DNA from: Patiria pectinifera
Taxonomy: Eukaryota > Echinodermata > Asteroidea > Valvatida > Asterinidae
DNA: 64,000 nt
Assembly: GCA_029964075.1 (NCBI GenBank)
Contig: CM057129.1
Span: 21,443,430 to 21,507,429 of the forward strand
Reading direction: 5' to 3'
This document shows positions 44,201 to 57,200 of this stretch, piece by piece. Numbering within the stretch: position 1 is the stretch's first letter; every line of letters begins with the position of its first letter. Made by a program: the position numbers and the translations under genes. The notes beneath the pieces are model-generated. The model saw only the letters and a list, made by a program, of their open reading frames with translations. It did not search any database and was not told the DNA's origin.

Positions 44201-47158
44201 AGTGTATACTTGAGTACATTTTGGGGTCAGATAAAAATGATGGGAGAATTTATCAAGTGAATTGTCTTCCTAAAAAAAACCCGATAACAATATTGGGAAA
44301 TTCAAAGAGCAGGAAGTGCCACGGGCATTTTACAATGTATTTTGTCCGCCCTTGTGTGAGGTGTAAAGCTTTAACCCTTTCCATTAAAATAAAAAAAAGG
44401 AAGCGACTCAGACGCACCAGGCGAGCCTACCGTTTTATTTGATATACCACGTTATAGCAACACAAGATTGAGTTACTGCACAGAGCCATTACGGTGTTTC
44501 CTGTAGCAGTACGAAACAGAAAATGAATGGAAAGTCTGGGAGAAGTAAGGAGGAGAAAAGTACATACAGCCTTGGGGATCCCACCTCTCTCTCACCGAGG
44601 AGACAATGGTGTGAAATATCGTTTTGTCTCTGCATGGGCGGGTCAGGGTTTATAGCACTTAAGATTGCGCTGCGCATGGATGCTATGACAATTCTGACCA
44701 TGGTCCCAGGTTTAATTACGCGCCCATGTAGGTTAATTTGTAGATGGTCTGCCAATGTCGTCCGTTTAAAAGTCTGGAGCAGGGATACAGACAAGTTGCC
44801 GCATCTGAATTAGAGATCAACATATTTGCATGAAGTGGATGTCTGTTAGTAACCACAGCTTGTAGCATAAAATGGACACTTCATCGGAGAGAATAGTGCA
44901 GTGAAGTAAACGTCTTGCTTTCAAGTCGTTTTATGGATGTGCAGGTGTCATCCATATAGAATGCGATTGGTGAGTGATACCATGCGCAAAGCTCAATCTA
45001 CCATGCCCAGCTAAATTCATCAACGCCTACACACACAATCGGTAGATGTTATGCAAAGTCTCGCACGAGCGTGCAGAGGTTTGTCACTGTGGTACGTGCA
45101 TGTTTGCTGGTTCTAGATAAAAACCCGAACAATTGTTTGTTGGCTTTTAAAAAGAGTTTGCCTGGTAATTATGAAAATTTGGAAAGCGTTTGCTTTTCTT
45201 CTTCTTTAAAAAAAAAAAAAAAATTAGAACTCTAACATTATGGCTGGGCGACTTCTTGCCCTAAGTTACAAAAGAAAAACCGATGCGTGCGCGGCAAATT
45301 GACCCAGCGCTTCACGGTTTGCCTGCTTGACCGGTGATTGGTAGGAAACCACACAGGATGAAAAGAAAAGACCGCATGTGTTTGTTTCCCGCCATAATTA
45401 AACCAAAGCAGCCGACACGTGTAGATTACATCGCGTCTGGCACCCGACTTGACCGTATACATAAAGATACACATACGCACGCACGCATGAGCGCAGACGG
45501 AATGCAGGTTGAAATGTTTGGCAAGGTGCATCAGCGGCCCCTTTTTAATCGTGACAAGGCTGAAGACAGAGCAAGCCTAGCGTTAGTATTAAATTCGATT
45601 AAGAGGTGGAACTAACACGCCATGCATGTGGCTACGATCAAGATAAAACTCATCATCGAGACACACTGTAGGCAGGTTATCTAGTACACAGTTAAGAAAT
45701 ACAATCGCGCATACATTTTGGTATACTGGTATAAATAATTCTAAATGTGTACATGTTTTTTTTCGGGAAATGACAATGACGCAATAATACCTTTTATTTA
45801 TTTGGATAACATCATGATGATTGCCTTACATGGAAGTTAACGTATGTGCTATTTTGCATATCCGGCGCAAACAAGATATTACTCCTTGCAGCTTCGAAAT
45901 CAGTTTGCTGTGTTAAATTTCGATGGAAAATGTGAAAATAAATGTGAGTTAAAGAAAAAAGACTTAAACAATCCCTATGTGTTTACTGTGATTAGATTTC
46001 TCGGTTTGTAACATGTTATTAAATAAAAAAATATTGAAATGTTCCACATTTAAATAACAGCATGATGTCATTTTAATATATTCAATTATTAAAGTACACA
46101 AAGCTGAGTATAAGCTGATGTTAACAGTTGAAACTACTGAACAATATGTTTTCAGTGATAAACCAATTACAGGATAAGTAGAAAGGAAAGTTTAATAAAA
46201 CGTGTTACAATTGGGGGACGGGATTTTTTTCACTGCAAACAAATGAGAATGACTTAAACAATGCCAGAGAATCGACGGGAAGAAGTGTCAAAATTGTGTC
46301 ATTTAAATAATATCTCTTTGTGAGTTAAAAGAATATCAATGTACAAAGATATGTCCTTATTTACTATGTACACTGTTGTTGCAAAACATCGTAGGGTTCG
46401 GAGCACCGAGTTGCTCTTATTCAACATATAACAGTCGTCTGTCAGCCTTATTAAACCCATCGCCAATACTGGGCACCAGTACATAAAAAGCACCCAATTT
46501 CATACCACTATAGGAAAATGGAATTTCATTTCATTTTTTGTATGAATCGGTTGAAATGAGAACGTACCCTTGTGTTACATTCTATGGAACACAGCTACAC
46601 TAACCATTTAGTAGTCTTTTTGTGTTAAAAAAAAAGACCAAATCTCACGATGTTGCTCTTGTCTCTTTCAAACTAGAATCTAAGTAAAACAACGGTGGAC
46701 GAGTCGCATTTGAAGCGAAAAGGGCTATGTTTGAAACATGGGGCTATACTAAATTGATTTAACAAAGCTTTGTGGTGTCGGCATTGATTTGAAAGCATTT
46801 GGGAAAACTCATGAGCGTCTTTGTAAGATTTGTACATCTTGATTACAACCGGCCAGCCGATTGAAACACCAATCAAAGCTTATTATTTCGATTCTTTACA
46901 TCTACTCAATAGCCAGGTTTTGTATGTGAACATAGACAGGACGGTTAATCTGTATACACAGAGGAACAGGACGTCGCTTATTTGTCTTGCTACATTAGTT
47001 TCCTGAAGCCAAAATCCATATATTACTGTCTGTGGAATGTCGTTACTAATACATTTCATCTCAGGCGTTTAAAATGCGAACGACAGTCCGCCCGAGCATT
47101 AGTAGTATTGCAAATGCGCATATCCCCAAGAATAGCTAAACACATTATATAATTATAA

Positions 47159-47164
47159 TTTATT
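47159..47164 (-). terminator. Candidate polyadenylation signal for the receptor gene
   Basis: TTTATT on the plus strand (AATAAA on the gene strand), 535 nt past the stop codon. Chosen only by position in AT-rich sequence; others are possible. Confidence 0.25.
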
Positions 47165-47698
47165 TCTTTCCATTTCGATACATCCGTAGACCATTTATAT
47201 TCACCACAGGCAGCCATTAGTTTATAAATTGTGACTTATTGCTATTCAAAATATCAAAGGAAGGAATGTTGATGTTTTCGTTTTGAGGGTTTATAAGCTG
47301 CATCAAATCATTCAGCAGGCTCTACACGTTTAAGATTACGCCGTGATTTGTTAAAGTCAAACTGATAACATATGAATTCGCCGTTGCATGTTTTCCATGT
47401 CGACGGTCACATACGCCCCCATAAATGTTGTGTTGGTACACTACAAAGATTGTGGGGTATAGTGCTCCAACTGAAGTTAAATTCATCGTTCATGATCCAC
47501 CTTCTCATTCACTGTTATCTAATGTCACTTCGTATAACTACATGTATTCTGAAACCTATATGGGCATGAAATCACATACAACTGCAAATGGAAAAAGCTG
47601 CAGTTTGAGCTGCACACAATCAACCTTCAGCCGACAGCATTTATATCGAGAAACTTCTTGATAACTTCACCGCATTCAAAAAAAGAAGAAGAGTCTAC

Positions 47699-48243
47699 CT
47701 ATCCAAACGAGGGTACTTGAAGGAAGATGCTGAGGGTGGCAATAATTGTGGTAAGTCCAAACACCCACATAAACAACCTGTCGATGATGTAAGCTATCCT
47801 GATCCACTCGAACCGCATCTCCTTGTCCATGTCCTCTTCCTCGTACCTCTCTACGATCTTGCCCAGGTTGCCGGCGATCAGATCCAGTGTCTGCTGGAGC
47901 CTGTTCCGCCGTCCTACACCCAGGACGTCTCTCTTGGTCGTAGCCGCCATCATGTTGTTCATCTCCAACTGGTTGCAGTCCATGTTCACGTTCTTGTACA
48001 TTGTGTTGTTGACTTCGCGCATGGCCGGCGCGTTCTCGAAGCTGATGCGCGGCACAGTCTGCGCGCCGTGGAGGCTTCTGCAGCTCCGGAGACACAGCAC
48101 CCGGGACAGGTAGTCCATGGCTAGCTTGCGGAACCAGGCGGGAGGTCGGCTGGCGTAGGCCCCTCGATGGTGGATGTGTAGCACGATGACCGTCAAGAGT
48201 GTGGACACAGATACTAGGATCATGGTGGTCAGGTAGTACTGGG
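47699..48243 (-). CDS. nAChR exon 6 (M3, cytoplasmic loop, M4, stop)
   Basis: 545 nt from acceptor CCCTCTAG to TAG. It encodes M3 ([20 protein letters not shown]), HIHHRG, a short cytoplasmic loop with an amphipathic stretch before M4, and the M4 segment with [19 protein letters not shown]. It ends QVPSFG. Confidence 0.95.
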
Positions 48244-51200
48244 CTAGAGGGATTAACCAAGGGGAAGCAAGCTTGTTAATGCAAAGATACAAGGAATAAG
48301 ATCAGTTTGACACCTTAAAGAAGACTGCTCAAAGTAACTTGCTTCCTACATTTTTTCGACTCTTTAATTTGTAACCTGTAGATTAATGGATTCGACTTAT
48401 TATACCGAATCATTTTATATCAATTTGTGAGTTTGTAACAATTTAAGGACTAAGAAATAAGCAGCGTTGTTCAAGTTGGTTGACATGGATATGCACACAT
48501 AGTGTGGTAATGTCATTTAATTGATGTCGATTCTTTGCCTCATTGGGTGCCCCCGGACGATTATTGGTTAATTAGGTTGAATAACAATGCATTTGTACCT
48601 ATTAAGGGGATGACGTCGGACGTCGGTGGCATTGTCTCTGCTACTAGCAACAGGAACACTGTCAGTGACAGCAGGATTGTGATGCAGAGTGTCACTTTCT
48701 CTCCAGCATCGGCTGGCAGGTAGAAGCTCAACATGGTCAGTGCGGACACCAACATGCAGGGTACCAGAAGGTTGAAGACGTAGAACAAGGAGCGCCGCTG
48801 CACAATGATGGTGAAATGTAGCAGGGCGTAGGGGTACTCACAGCAGTCGTACTTTGCCAGCTCCCGCTCCACCGGCATGCTCTTGAGCACCCACTCGCCG
48901 TTGTGGATGAAGCTTTCGATGTCCCCGGAATTTCTACGCGCCACCAAGTCTAAGTGGTTGATGGTGAAGGCCCAGGAGCCAAGGTCCAGCCTGCAGTGCT
49001 GTTCATCGAAGGGGAAGTACTTGATGTTGATCCTACAGGAGGACTTGAAGATGGCGGGCGCGTACCAAGACACCAGCCCGTCGTGGGAGATCTCTGCATT
49101 GGTCTTCATGATGCCTTCAAACTTGTCATCAGCTCTATGAGGAATTGGGAGAGCATTTCGTCAAGGGTGTTCAGATTGTAGTTGATTTGGAAGCTATTGA
49201 AGTGAAATGGGTAGGGAAAGAATCTCAAGAAGATGAAAGTCCAAATACTCTGACATATGAAAGATATACGTAAAAATGGAGCAACATGCTCAAGGGAAAC
49301 ATCACAAGACACTCAGGGCAGACACCACAAGTTGAAATGGGTTCTTACTGAGAGCTTTATCTGAACTTAGATGTCAAGAACGCGACTTTCCGAAGAATAA
49401 GGTTGATAGTGGCTATAGTTCAAGTCCTAGCCTGGACTTCAAAAGGAGAGATAGGATTCTGTTTTGGAGAGATTCGGTTTTGGAGAGGAATGGGCACTTT
49501 TTCTCGCGGGTTCGCGTTTGTTACTAGTCATACAGACACACATTAAGCATTTTATTACCAGAATAGAGCCTTTCATTCGAAGTTTACATATAGATTCAAG
49601 GTTATTTCTTGTCCTATGACTCAGGGATGAAGGCCTACCCGAATCCGGAGACGAATTTGAATTATTTTGAATAACCTCTTTTTGCAGCGAATTATACACG
49701 GCGCTTATACAAAGCTGGTATTTTAACAGGTCGTGGCTCAAGTAAAGTCGATCCGCATGAAAGTATGCACGGGGAAAATACCTGCAAACGCAGCCCAACA
49801 TTCCGCGAGAAAAGGAAGACTTTGCAATGCAGACCCGATTCCGGAACCGTCACATAATCCCCACCGGGTATTTCACACATCTGTCACTAACATCTCGCAT
49901 TCGACATCGCGATGGATCCGTAATATACCCGAGCCAAGCGCAGATTACGAAGCTGCGCCTCAAGTGCAGCTGCCGCGTTAATCCAGTCCACTGGAGTGGG
50001 CGTGTAATAACGAGCGTACGGATCGGATTTCCGCCCGGCCGGTATTTTTTTTCAGAGCACTTGTGATTTCGATGAGTTTGGGGACTTACCTGGAACCCGA
50101 TTCGTTTTTGTTCAGCTAAGTTTTTAGACCGAATAATTAGAACAGTCTCGCGGAGTAGGTGCACGCGATGGGTGATTTTCTCTGGCGGGCCTTTAACAAA
50201 AATCGCACAAAACAGTTTAACTAAAACTGCTACTTAACACATGACTGCGTGGAGATTAAAATCTACAGAAATATGTGGAGAATAACCTGACATAAATACA
50301 GTTAACACGAAATAAAAGTACCAGGACTTCTTGAACTCCACAAACGAATAAAACACAACAGTCCATTCACTGACTTGCCTCATTTGATAGGCGCCATATA
50401 GATCATGACACCTGTTAATTCTTACACACAGCCCCCTAGACTATCCAGTTTTGGCCATAGTGACCTGAGTGAGCACTTAACGTAGACCTATACATGTAGT
50501 TCAGCAACGTGGGCCCGATAGCCGTGTTAGTCTATGGTTTAATACAACTTGAGCGCTGCTTCGTTTTTATTCCAACATGGCGTTAATCACAGTTTCTAAT
50601 CTGCATAGTCCGTTGAACACAAACCAAGCAAATCATAGTGTGTGTATAAGGATGCCCCTGACAGACGGAGGTCCGCCCGATGTATAGGCCCATTCACATC
50701 AGCAGGCCTGACTAATGCTGTTAGTTCAATCCTTGGATATGAAGCCATACTTGACAGTCTTTTATTGGTTTTTGAAAAGCTTTATCAAAACGAGATTTCA
50801 ATTCTAAAAACATTTATGTCCACACTGGTGACACTACCAGTCTAAAAAAATATCACATTGTAACTGGTGTGGAGGCATCATCCAAAAACGTTGAAGCTTG
50901 TGGTGGATGTGCCTAACAAAACTATAAAAAAAAAACCAAAACAAGGCAAACAACACTGATTATAAAGTTTAGTAGAAATCACAATTACTTATCAGTTAAA
51001 AATAAAGCGGACAATGAACAACACGTATCATAGAACAGTTACTAACGGCTATAAAACAGTTTAACAAACATAGCTAATTAGGTATTCTGGCAGTTAAGCA
51101 AGAATAATTTTAGTTTATATAAGCGTATATTCAGGTGCAATTAGTTAAAGACGAATCAAGTTTTTTGGTCAGGAGAAATATAAAAATATATGTAAGTCTA

Positions 51201-54200
51201 TGTACAGAAGCAGACATCGAAGCCGGAATCCCAGCCGAGATTTGAGAACTTTGAAAGGAAAATAGTCTAGTTTCTATAGACTCACATGTTGTATAGCACA
51301 ATGTCTGGTTTCCAGATGTCCGTGGAGGGAAGCGTTATCTTGGTGATACCATCGAAATCCTCGGGGTTCCAGCGTAGACTGGCGTCTGTCCAATGCTAAA
51401 TATAAAAATGTAGATATCGCCACAGTGTTTACTCTTTTCCACAGTGGCTAAAAGCCAAATCACAGAAATTCAGACTCCCAAACCAATGCACACCAGTGTT
51501 GCAACTACTGTTGTTTGGACTGACCCACTTAAATTTAAAAGGTGGTAATTTGTGTTTATATTGGGTTAAAGGTCCAATTGAAGAATGGGGTGGATTTTTT
51601 GGAATGCTTCGCAACTGAATTTTGTGTGGACATACGGCTTTTAATGACTGTACCGTCTACAGAAGCGTGTTTTTTTTTGTTTTTTTTTTGTTTTTTTTAC
51701 ATCCTCTGATTTATACATCCTTGCAATTTCTACAGCACCTGCAAACATAGTCTATGTAATAGACCATGGCGAGTGCTATATTGTCTATATGTGAGCAGAT
51801 TTGCTAATTAATTAGGCAAGACAACCGCCTCTTGACCTCTAGATTTTGACCAATCAGCGAGCGCTTTCTATATCGGGTCTTCGGTCATTCACCCGTTCCG
51901 CGTCACAGACAATGGATAAAAAACCCTGTGTCACGCGCTCTGTATCATGTTACGCGATATGCGCCCGGCTGCTGTTGTATTACAAAACACTGCATTCGAA
52001 TTGACCAATTAAACCATTTATTCCTGAATGGGGAATGAAATGACGTCACAATTTAGTAAAGTCGACTCCGATTAGCTGGCGCGCGACTTGCATATATCTG
52101 CATGTCTAGACATATCAGACGTTATACGGGAAACTTGGCTCCGTGGATTACGGGTGATACTCAGACTACTGCAAACACTGGGTACGTTAGATATATTTTG
52201 AAGTTAAATAATTTTCATTTAAAACAAGTCTTTTTTTATCAAGATTAAAAATTGAACCCTAAGTGATTTTTTTTATATTTCAAACTAGAATACCTTTTTG
52301 TTATTGAAAGCAAATTGTGAGTCGATTACGAAGGCGTGTTGAATTCAAGCAGAGCGGGCAAGTGATATCTGAACACTGACAATTCGTGGCAATCGTATAC
52401 CTTGAAATCCTCAAGACATATTGCCGTGATGCTTAAGTCTACAAAATTCCCCATCTCAGCGGTCATTCCCTGCCAACGGCCCCAGGACGTGTTCCCGTTA
52501 TATGCTAAAGCCTTTCACGGGGGAATGTCAGCCGTACATCCTCACGTCTCGTTCCCCTAAGCATAACTTGATCTGCATCTTCCCGTACCCGTTCTCGCCC
52601 CTCGGTCGAGATTTGGCTTTATTGACCAATAGTCTGCTTAGATCACTGCCTCCACACTGCAGCAGTTTATCGACTATTTGACTATAGCCATGGTCAGAAA
52701 TATGGCTATGGGCTTGCTTTAAACATAATACACAATATACCCTGATAGTCCTATAAGCCCCAGTCTGTAAGGGATGGTTATTTCATCTCTAGCCGTAAGG
52801 GACATATCGACGCTTTTAAAGCATGAATACATGTATTACATTCCATTATTCAAGAAAGTCAGCTTCATACCTGTATAATCGGGTCTGTTTTATGTTTCGA
52901 CGACACAGATCGCGCATTTATTGATCGAAAACAAAATATTCCAATCAACATAACTTCTCTGAAATTTAACACTTCCCGTAATTCCATTTATGCTTGCGTA
53001 GTTTTCATCATCTTCACGTCGATACTCGATAGTTCACATAGGTATGTACAGCGGATATGAGTGATTTTAGTTCGGTACTCACATAGTTACGTTTGTTCAG
53101 CGCATGGGTGTTTTAGTTTGATATTGGATATGTTGTTCAGCGAATGTGGGTGTGTGTGTTCAGTTTGATACTGGGTGTGCGATGTGTGTTTCAGTTTGAA
53201 GTTAGATATTCGATATTCCCATACATTTAAAGAGTAAATAATTATGTGTGTTTCAGTTCGACATTATATATTCGATATTCACATACGTCTGTACAGTGAA
53301 ATGAGATACACACAAAACACACACATTGTAAATCTCAATCGTCTCCTTCTCTCCCTCAAGTCAAGAAGCTCCCCAGCCTTCCGTCTTTTTAAATGTCCAA
53401 CTTCCGCAATTTTTTAAAAGATACTTTTGTATCACTGAAACAAACCTACAACCGCGTATAACGAGCAACTCAGCCGTTTCAAAATGAATGGCACAGTCAG
53501 GTTGATCGGGTAAACCGGTGATGCCCAATTCCCGGCCACTTTGCAAGAAATCGCGTTGGTTGATTTGAAAGGAGAGTTGCAGCGCGGTTTAATGGGTTGG
53601 CTGTTGAGAATTTCATGGATATGGTAATAGGGAAAGAGTTATAGTTTGACCAAGGTATGAGTGTACTTTGTGTTTAGGATTAAGTTTTTGTTTAGAAATA
53701 GGCCTCGTGTTAGGGTAAGGATTAGAGTAAGAGTTGGGTTAGTTAAAAAGGGTCAGGGTTAGGGTTAGGGTAAGGATTAGCGTCAGTAGGGTTGGAGTTG
53801 TATGGTTACTGGTTTGCATGTGGGCAATTGATTGGATAGGGTTTGCGCAGTATGCAAATGCCGAGTATCAAATATCAAACTTTAATTACAAGCAATAATT
53901 TTTTTTAACTGTACACAATTATTTGAATGTCGAATATCCAACATCAAACCGAAACACACACATTTGCTGCACAAACGTATTTGAATGTCGAATATAAAAT
54001 ATCAAACTAAAACACTCATAGCTGTACAAATCTATGTGGATATCGTATATTCGAATAATCATACTGACTTTACACTGTCATCACTTAGCGATTGATAACT
54101 CACACATATGAACATGAGTTCTTTCAGCTTACAAGGGATAAAGTAGTTTTGCTGTAAAATTCTGATTATTTATGGATTTCCAAAACGAATGTGAGAGTTT

Positions 54201-57200
54201 AATAACAGATTCGCACACTGTCATTGCTATATAAGTAAAGCTTACAAATCTGGTGATTTCAGCTTCTGAGGTAAGTAGGCCTGTATCAATAATAAAACTA
54301 AATCACTGCAGATATTTGATTTCAATTTGAAGATCTTGGTGAGGAAAATTATATTGCCCAAACACAAATTATACATGGCAAGCAGATAAAGATTAAAAGA
54401 TTGCATTTAAGCTGTACAAAATTCCATAACAGTGCCGAGGTGGTGGTTAAACGTGAACTGATAGAAAGGCTCAATCGAGAGGCTCAATCGAGCTGCCGCA
54501 GGTTTTTAATTAACTGCCGTCAATTCACCCCCAGACCAAGTTTCCACTTCTGTTCTCAGTTCGGATTGATTCTGTCAGCTATGATGGCTGTTCAAATTGA
54601 TCACAATATGCACTCGTATATAGACCCTCTTGAGTAAGGGAATAGGCCGTCCGTTTTCGCACTCTGATTTGTTTAATTCGGGAAACGCTGGAACGAATCA
54701 TCAAATAAATTGAATCGTTCGGCTTGGTAGTAGGTACTTCAAAAGGCATAACAAGAGGCCTACAGACTCGGGACATATTTATCAAAAGATTTGACAAGTT
54801 TGGCATTCGGAAATATAATTGCACATAAATACTCCGATATAATACTCAACATTACTCAAGTGATGAATTACCACCACTTATAAAATATACCACAATGTTT
54901 TCAAGGTATAAAACTAATGTTCCCAAGCTTTTATGGCCCCTTCTATGCACTGATGCTAGACCAACCTGATTTGGAGAACCCGTGTATTTGCATTGTTTGC
55001 AGGTTCCACTGACAAAATCTTATCACATGCTTGCTCAAGTTCCTAGATGTCATCGCCGTAAACACAGGAAATAATCGAAATATGGACTACCACGGGACGG
55101 ACGTGATATTTACCTGTCTCAGCCACACGTTTGTAGTCAGTATCTGGTTTCGTTCGTCCTGTAAGCCAATAGGTAAAACAAAAACGATTGGAATTTGAAA
55201 TGTTTGCAAGGATCTTACTGGGCAATGGGTTGCTACGGAACATTTAACGGGGGTAGGGCCACATTATAATAATTCCATGCATCGTTTGAAGTCAATACTT
55301 CAAACCTCAAACCTACAGAACCTAAAAGGATTGTTGGGAGTGGAGAAAAAAAACGTAAAATGGCGCCCAATAAATGTTTTTGTCTTACAAAAATAATGTT
55401 CTTTTCATATCCGAGTTGCTTATGATGTATGCCGAATGTTCAGTTTTTTTCGTACTATTGGTAACTTGGTCATTTCCAAATCATCATGGAAAATAAAATC
55501 CAATTTTCACATGATATGACATTTGTGGGCGGCCATGCAGTTTTCTTCTTGTGCCCATTCCCACTTTTAAGTTCATTATCCTCTCTGTACCCTGAACTTG
55601 CCTTGAATGGGACACAAAGACGCACGACCCAAATATTACCACACTGTGCTTGATAATAATGGGAACAAAATATAATGGGTCGTTCAGTCTCACGCTATCA
55701 TGTGTGTGGTGCATATGAAGCATGTTCATATCCAATATGATTTTAATCAAATGACGCTGATAGCATTATGTACGGAAGACGGGACCAAATCGTTGTGCAC
55801 AGAATTTGAGATTAAAAAAAAGCATACCTATTACAAAAGAGCTTGTGTTGAAAGGTTAACAAAATAAGTAAAACTATGCGCTAAATTCTTCCCAGATTTT
55901 TGCCTGATGCTGACTAGTATAAATTGTCTCTAGAGAACTCAGTCATTACTCCTATCTCAGTGACTTCAATTCCATCAAGTGGCAGTTCATTCAGAGGAGA
56001 CAAAAGCAACACCTAAGGTCTCAGGGTATCATTCCGTGTGAAAACATTCCTATGAACCGACTGTGTCGCAGGGACACTTCACTTGTCGAAACTTGAACAT
56101 ATAGAGGGGATTCTGTGTTCCCTTCGCACCCTGGGTGTCTAACAAAACATTTCCCCGAAGTATTCCTGATTAGTGCCCTTCAAACCCGAGTGGCAAGATC
56201 GCATAAAGTCTCCAAGATAGACAGAGTTGAAGAAAGAAGACCGGCGGACTGGGAACGTTTTGTTGAAATGTCAAGTGAAGGAATTCGGGGCAAGCTTTCA
56301 GTGTGCGGTGATTAACACTACTGCGGGAGTTGATCGATGAGACTGCCATTAAAAAGATAGGTGAATCTTGAGCGGCAACAGAGCTGACGCGAACGGGAAA
56401 CGGATAATGCAACGAGCGCTGCGTGGTTGATGCGCCTCCTTGCTGGCACGCATAGCGCGTGCACTATATAATACTACAGACGGATAAATCCATCACTTCC
56501 TAATCCTCACTGCCAAAAACAGCGGTCTCAATCTTGTAAAGTGCCAGTTCGTCTTGTCTTCATCCTTTACTCTCCACACTCTCCGTCTTTCTCCCTTTCT
56601 GTCCATGTCTCTCTGTTCGTGGTCTCCGATTTGCTTTCTTTAATCACAGAGCGGATCGCTTGCGGCGGCAATTCGAGACTTATTTGCCAGGAAAGCGATG
56701 GCATTGCCGGGTGACGTCAAAATGTTTGAGATATATCGTCTTCATTAAGTTTGATTCGATCGGGGCTTTTCGCCCCCTCTTGTCGCACCACACACAGGCT
56801 AGCTTTTCTGCTGGGTGTACTGTACTAGCGCGGTTCGTGTTGGGCTTGAAATTGGCGTGGGTGAATATAATACTCGAAGGAAAATGCGCATTTTCGGTAG
56901 CCGGCAGAATGTTTGTTGTGTTGGCGCAACCAACTTGCCTCTCGCAATATTGCAACACTTGCAGAAAAACGGCAGTGAAGTGTTTGTGTTAGTCATCCAA
57001 CAGTGAATATAAAGCATCAATGTCACACGACCAGCCCCTTGTGAATTTCAGATTAGCATTACATGCAGTCAGTACAGCCACCGAATTGTGCCATCCTAGC
57101 GTCACAGCTGGAGAATAAAGATAGATATTTCTAGAATCGGATAATTTAGAGGTAAAGTTACAGTGATACATTCCTTGGGCAATTAGCGATACCTAATTAC

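Larger units (their letters stand above)
15985..47698. other. 31.7-kb gene desert between the Fox and receptor genes
   Basis: No exon with recognisable protein similarity was found on either strand. Open frames here are short, overlap on opposite strands and lack domain signatures. The interval is filled with MITEs, palindromes and simple repeats (listed separately), plus a few GC-richer islands. Unlisted stretches of more than 300 bases, such as 16400-18200, 25000-28900, 34400-37900 and 41300-47600, show nothing I can name. Confidence 0.6.
51396..55113. other. nAChR intron 3
   Basis: About 3.7 kb. It holds a T-rich tract (51670-51700) and the large foldback element at 53015-54060. The remainder shows no gene. 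Confidence 0.65.

Noticed and set aside
47676-48260. 194-codon minus-strand frame overlapping nAChR exon 6
   Set aside because: Out of frame with the M3 and M4 segments; the correct frame ends at 47699 with clear similarity.
48877-49181. Plus-strand frames over nAChR exon 5
   Set aside because: Antisense shadows of the receptor exon.
53710-53785. Chromosome-end telomere
   Set aside because: Too short and impure, and flanked by unique intron sequence with coding exons on both sides.
56660-57006. 110-codon plus-strand frame in nAChR intron 2
   Set aside because: No domain, and frames are open on both strands, typical of chance in CpG-richer DNA.
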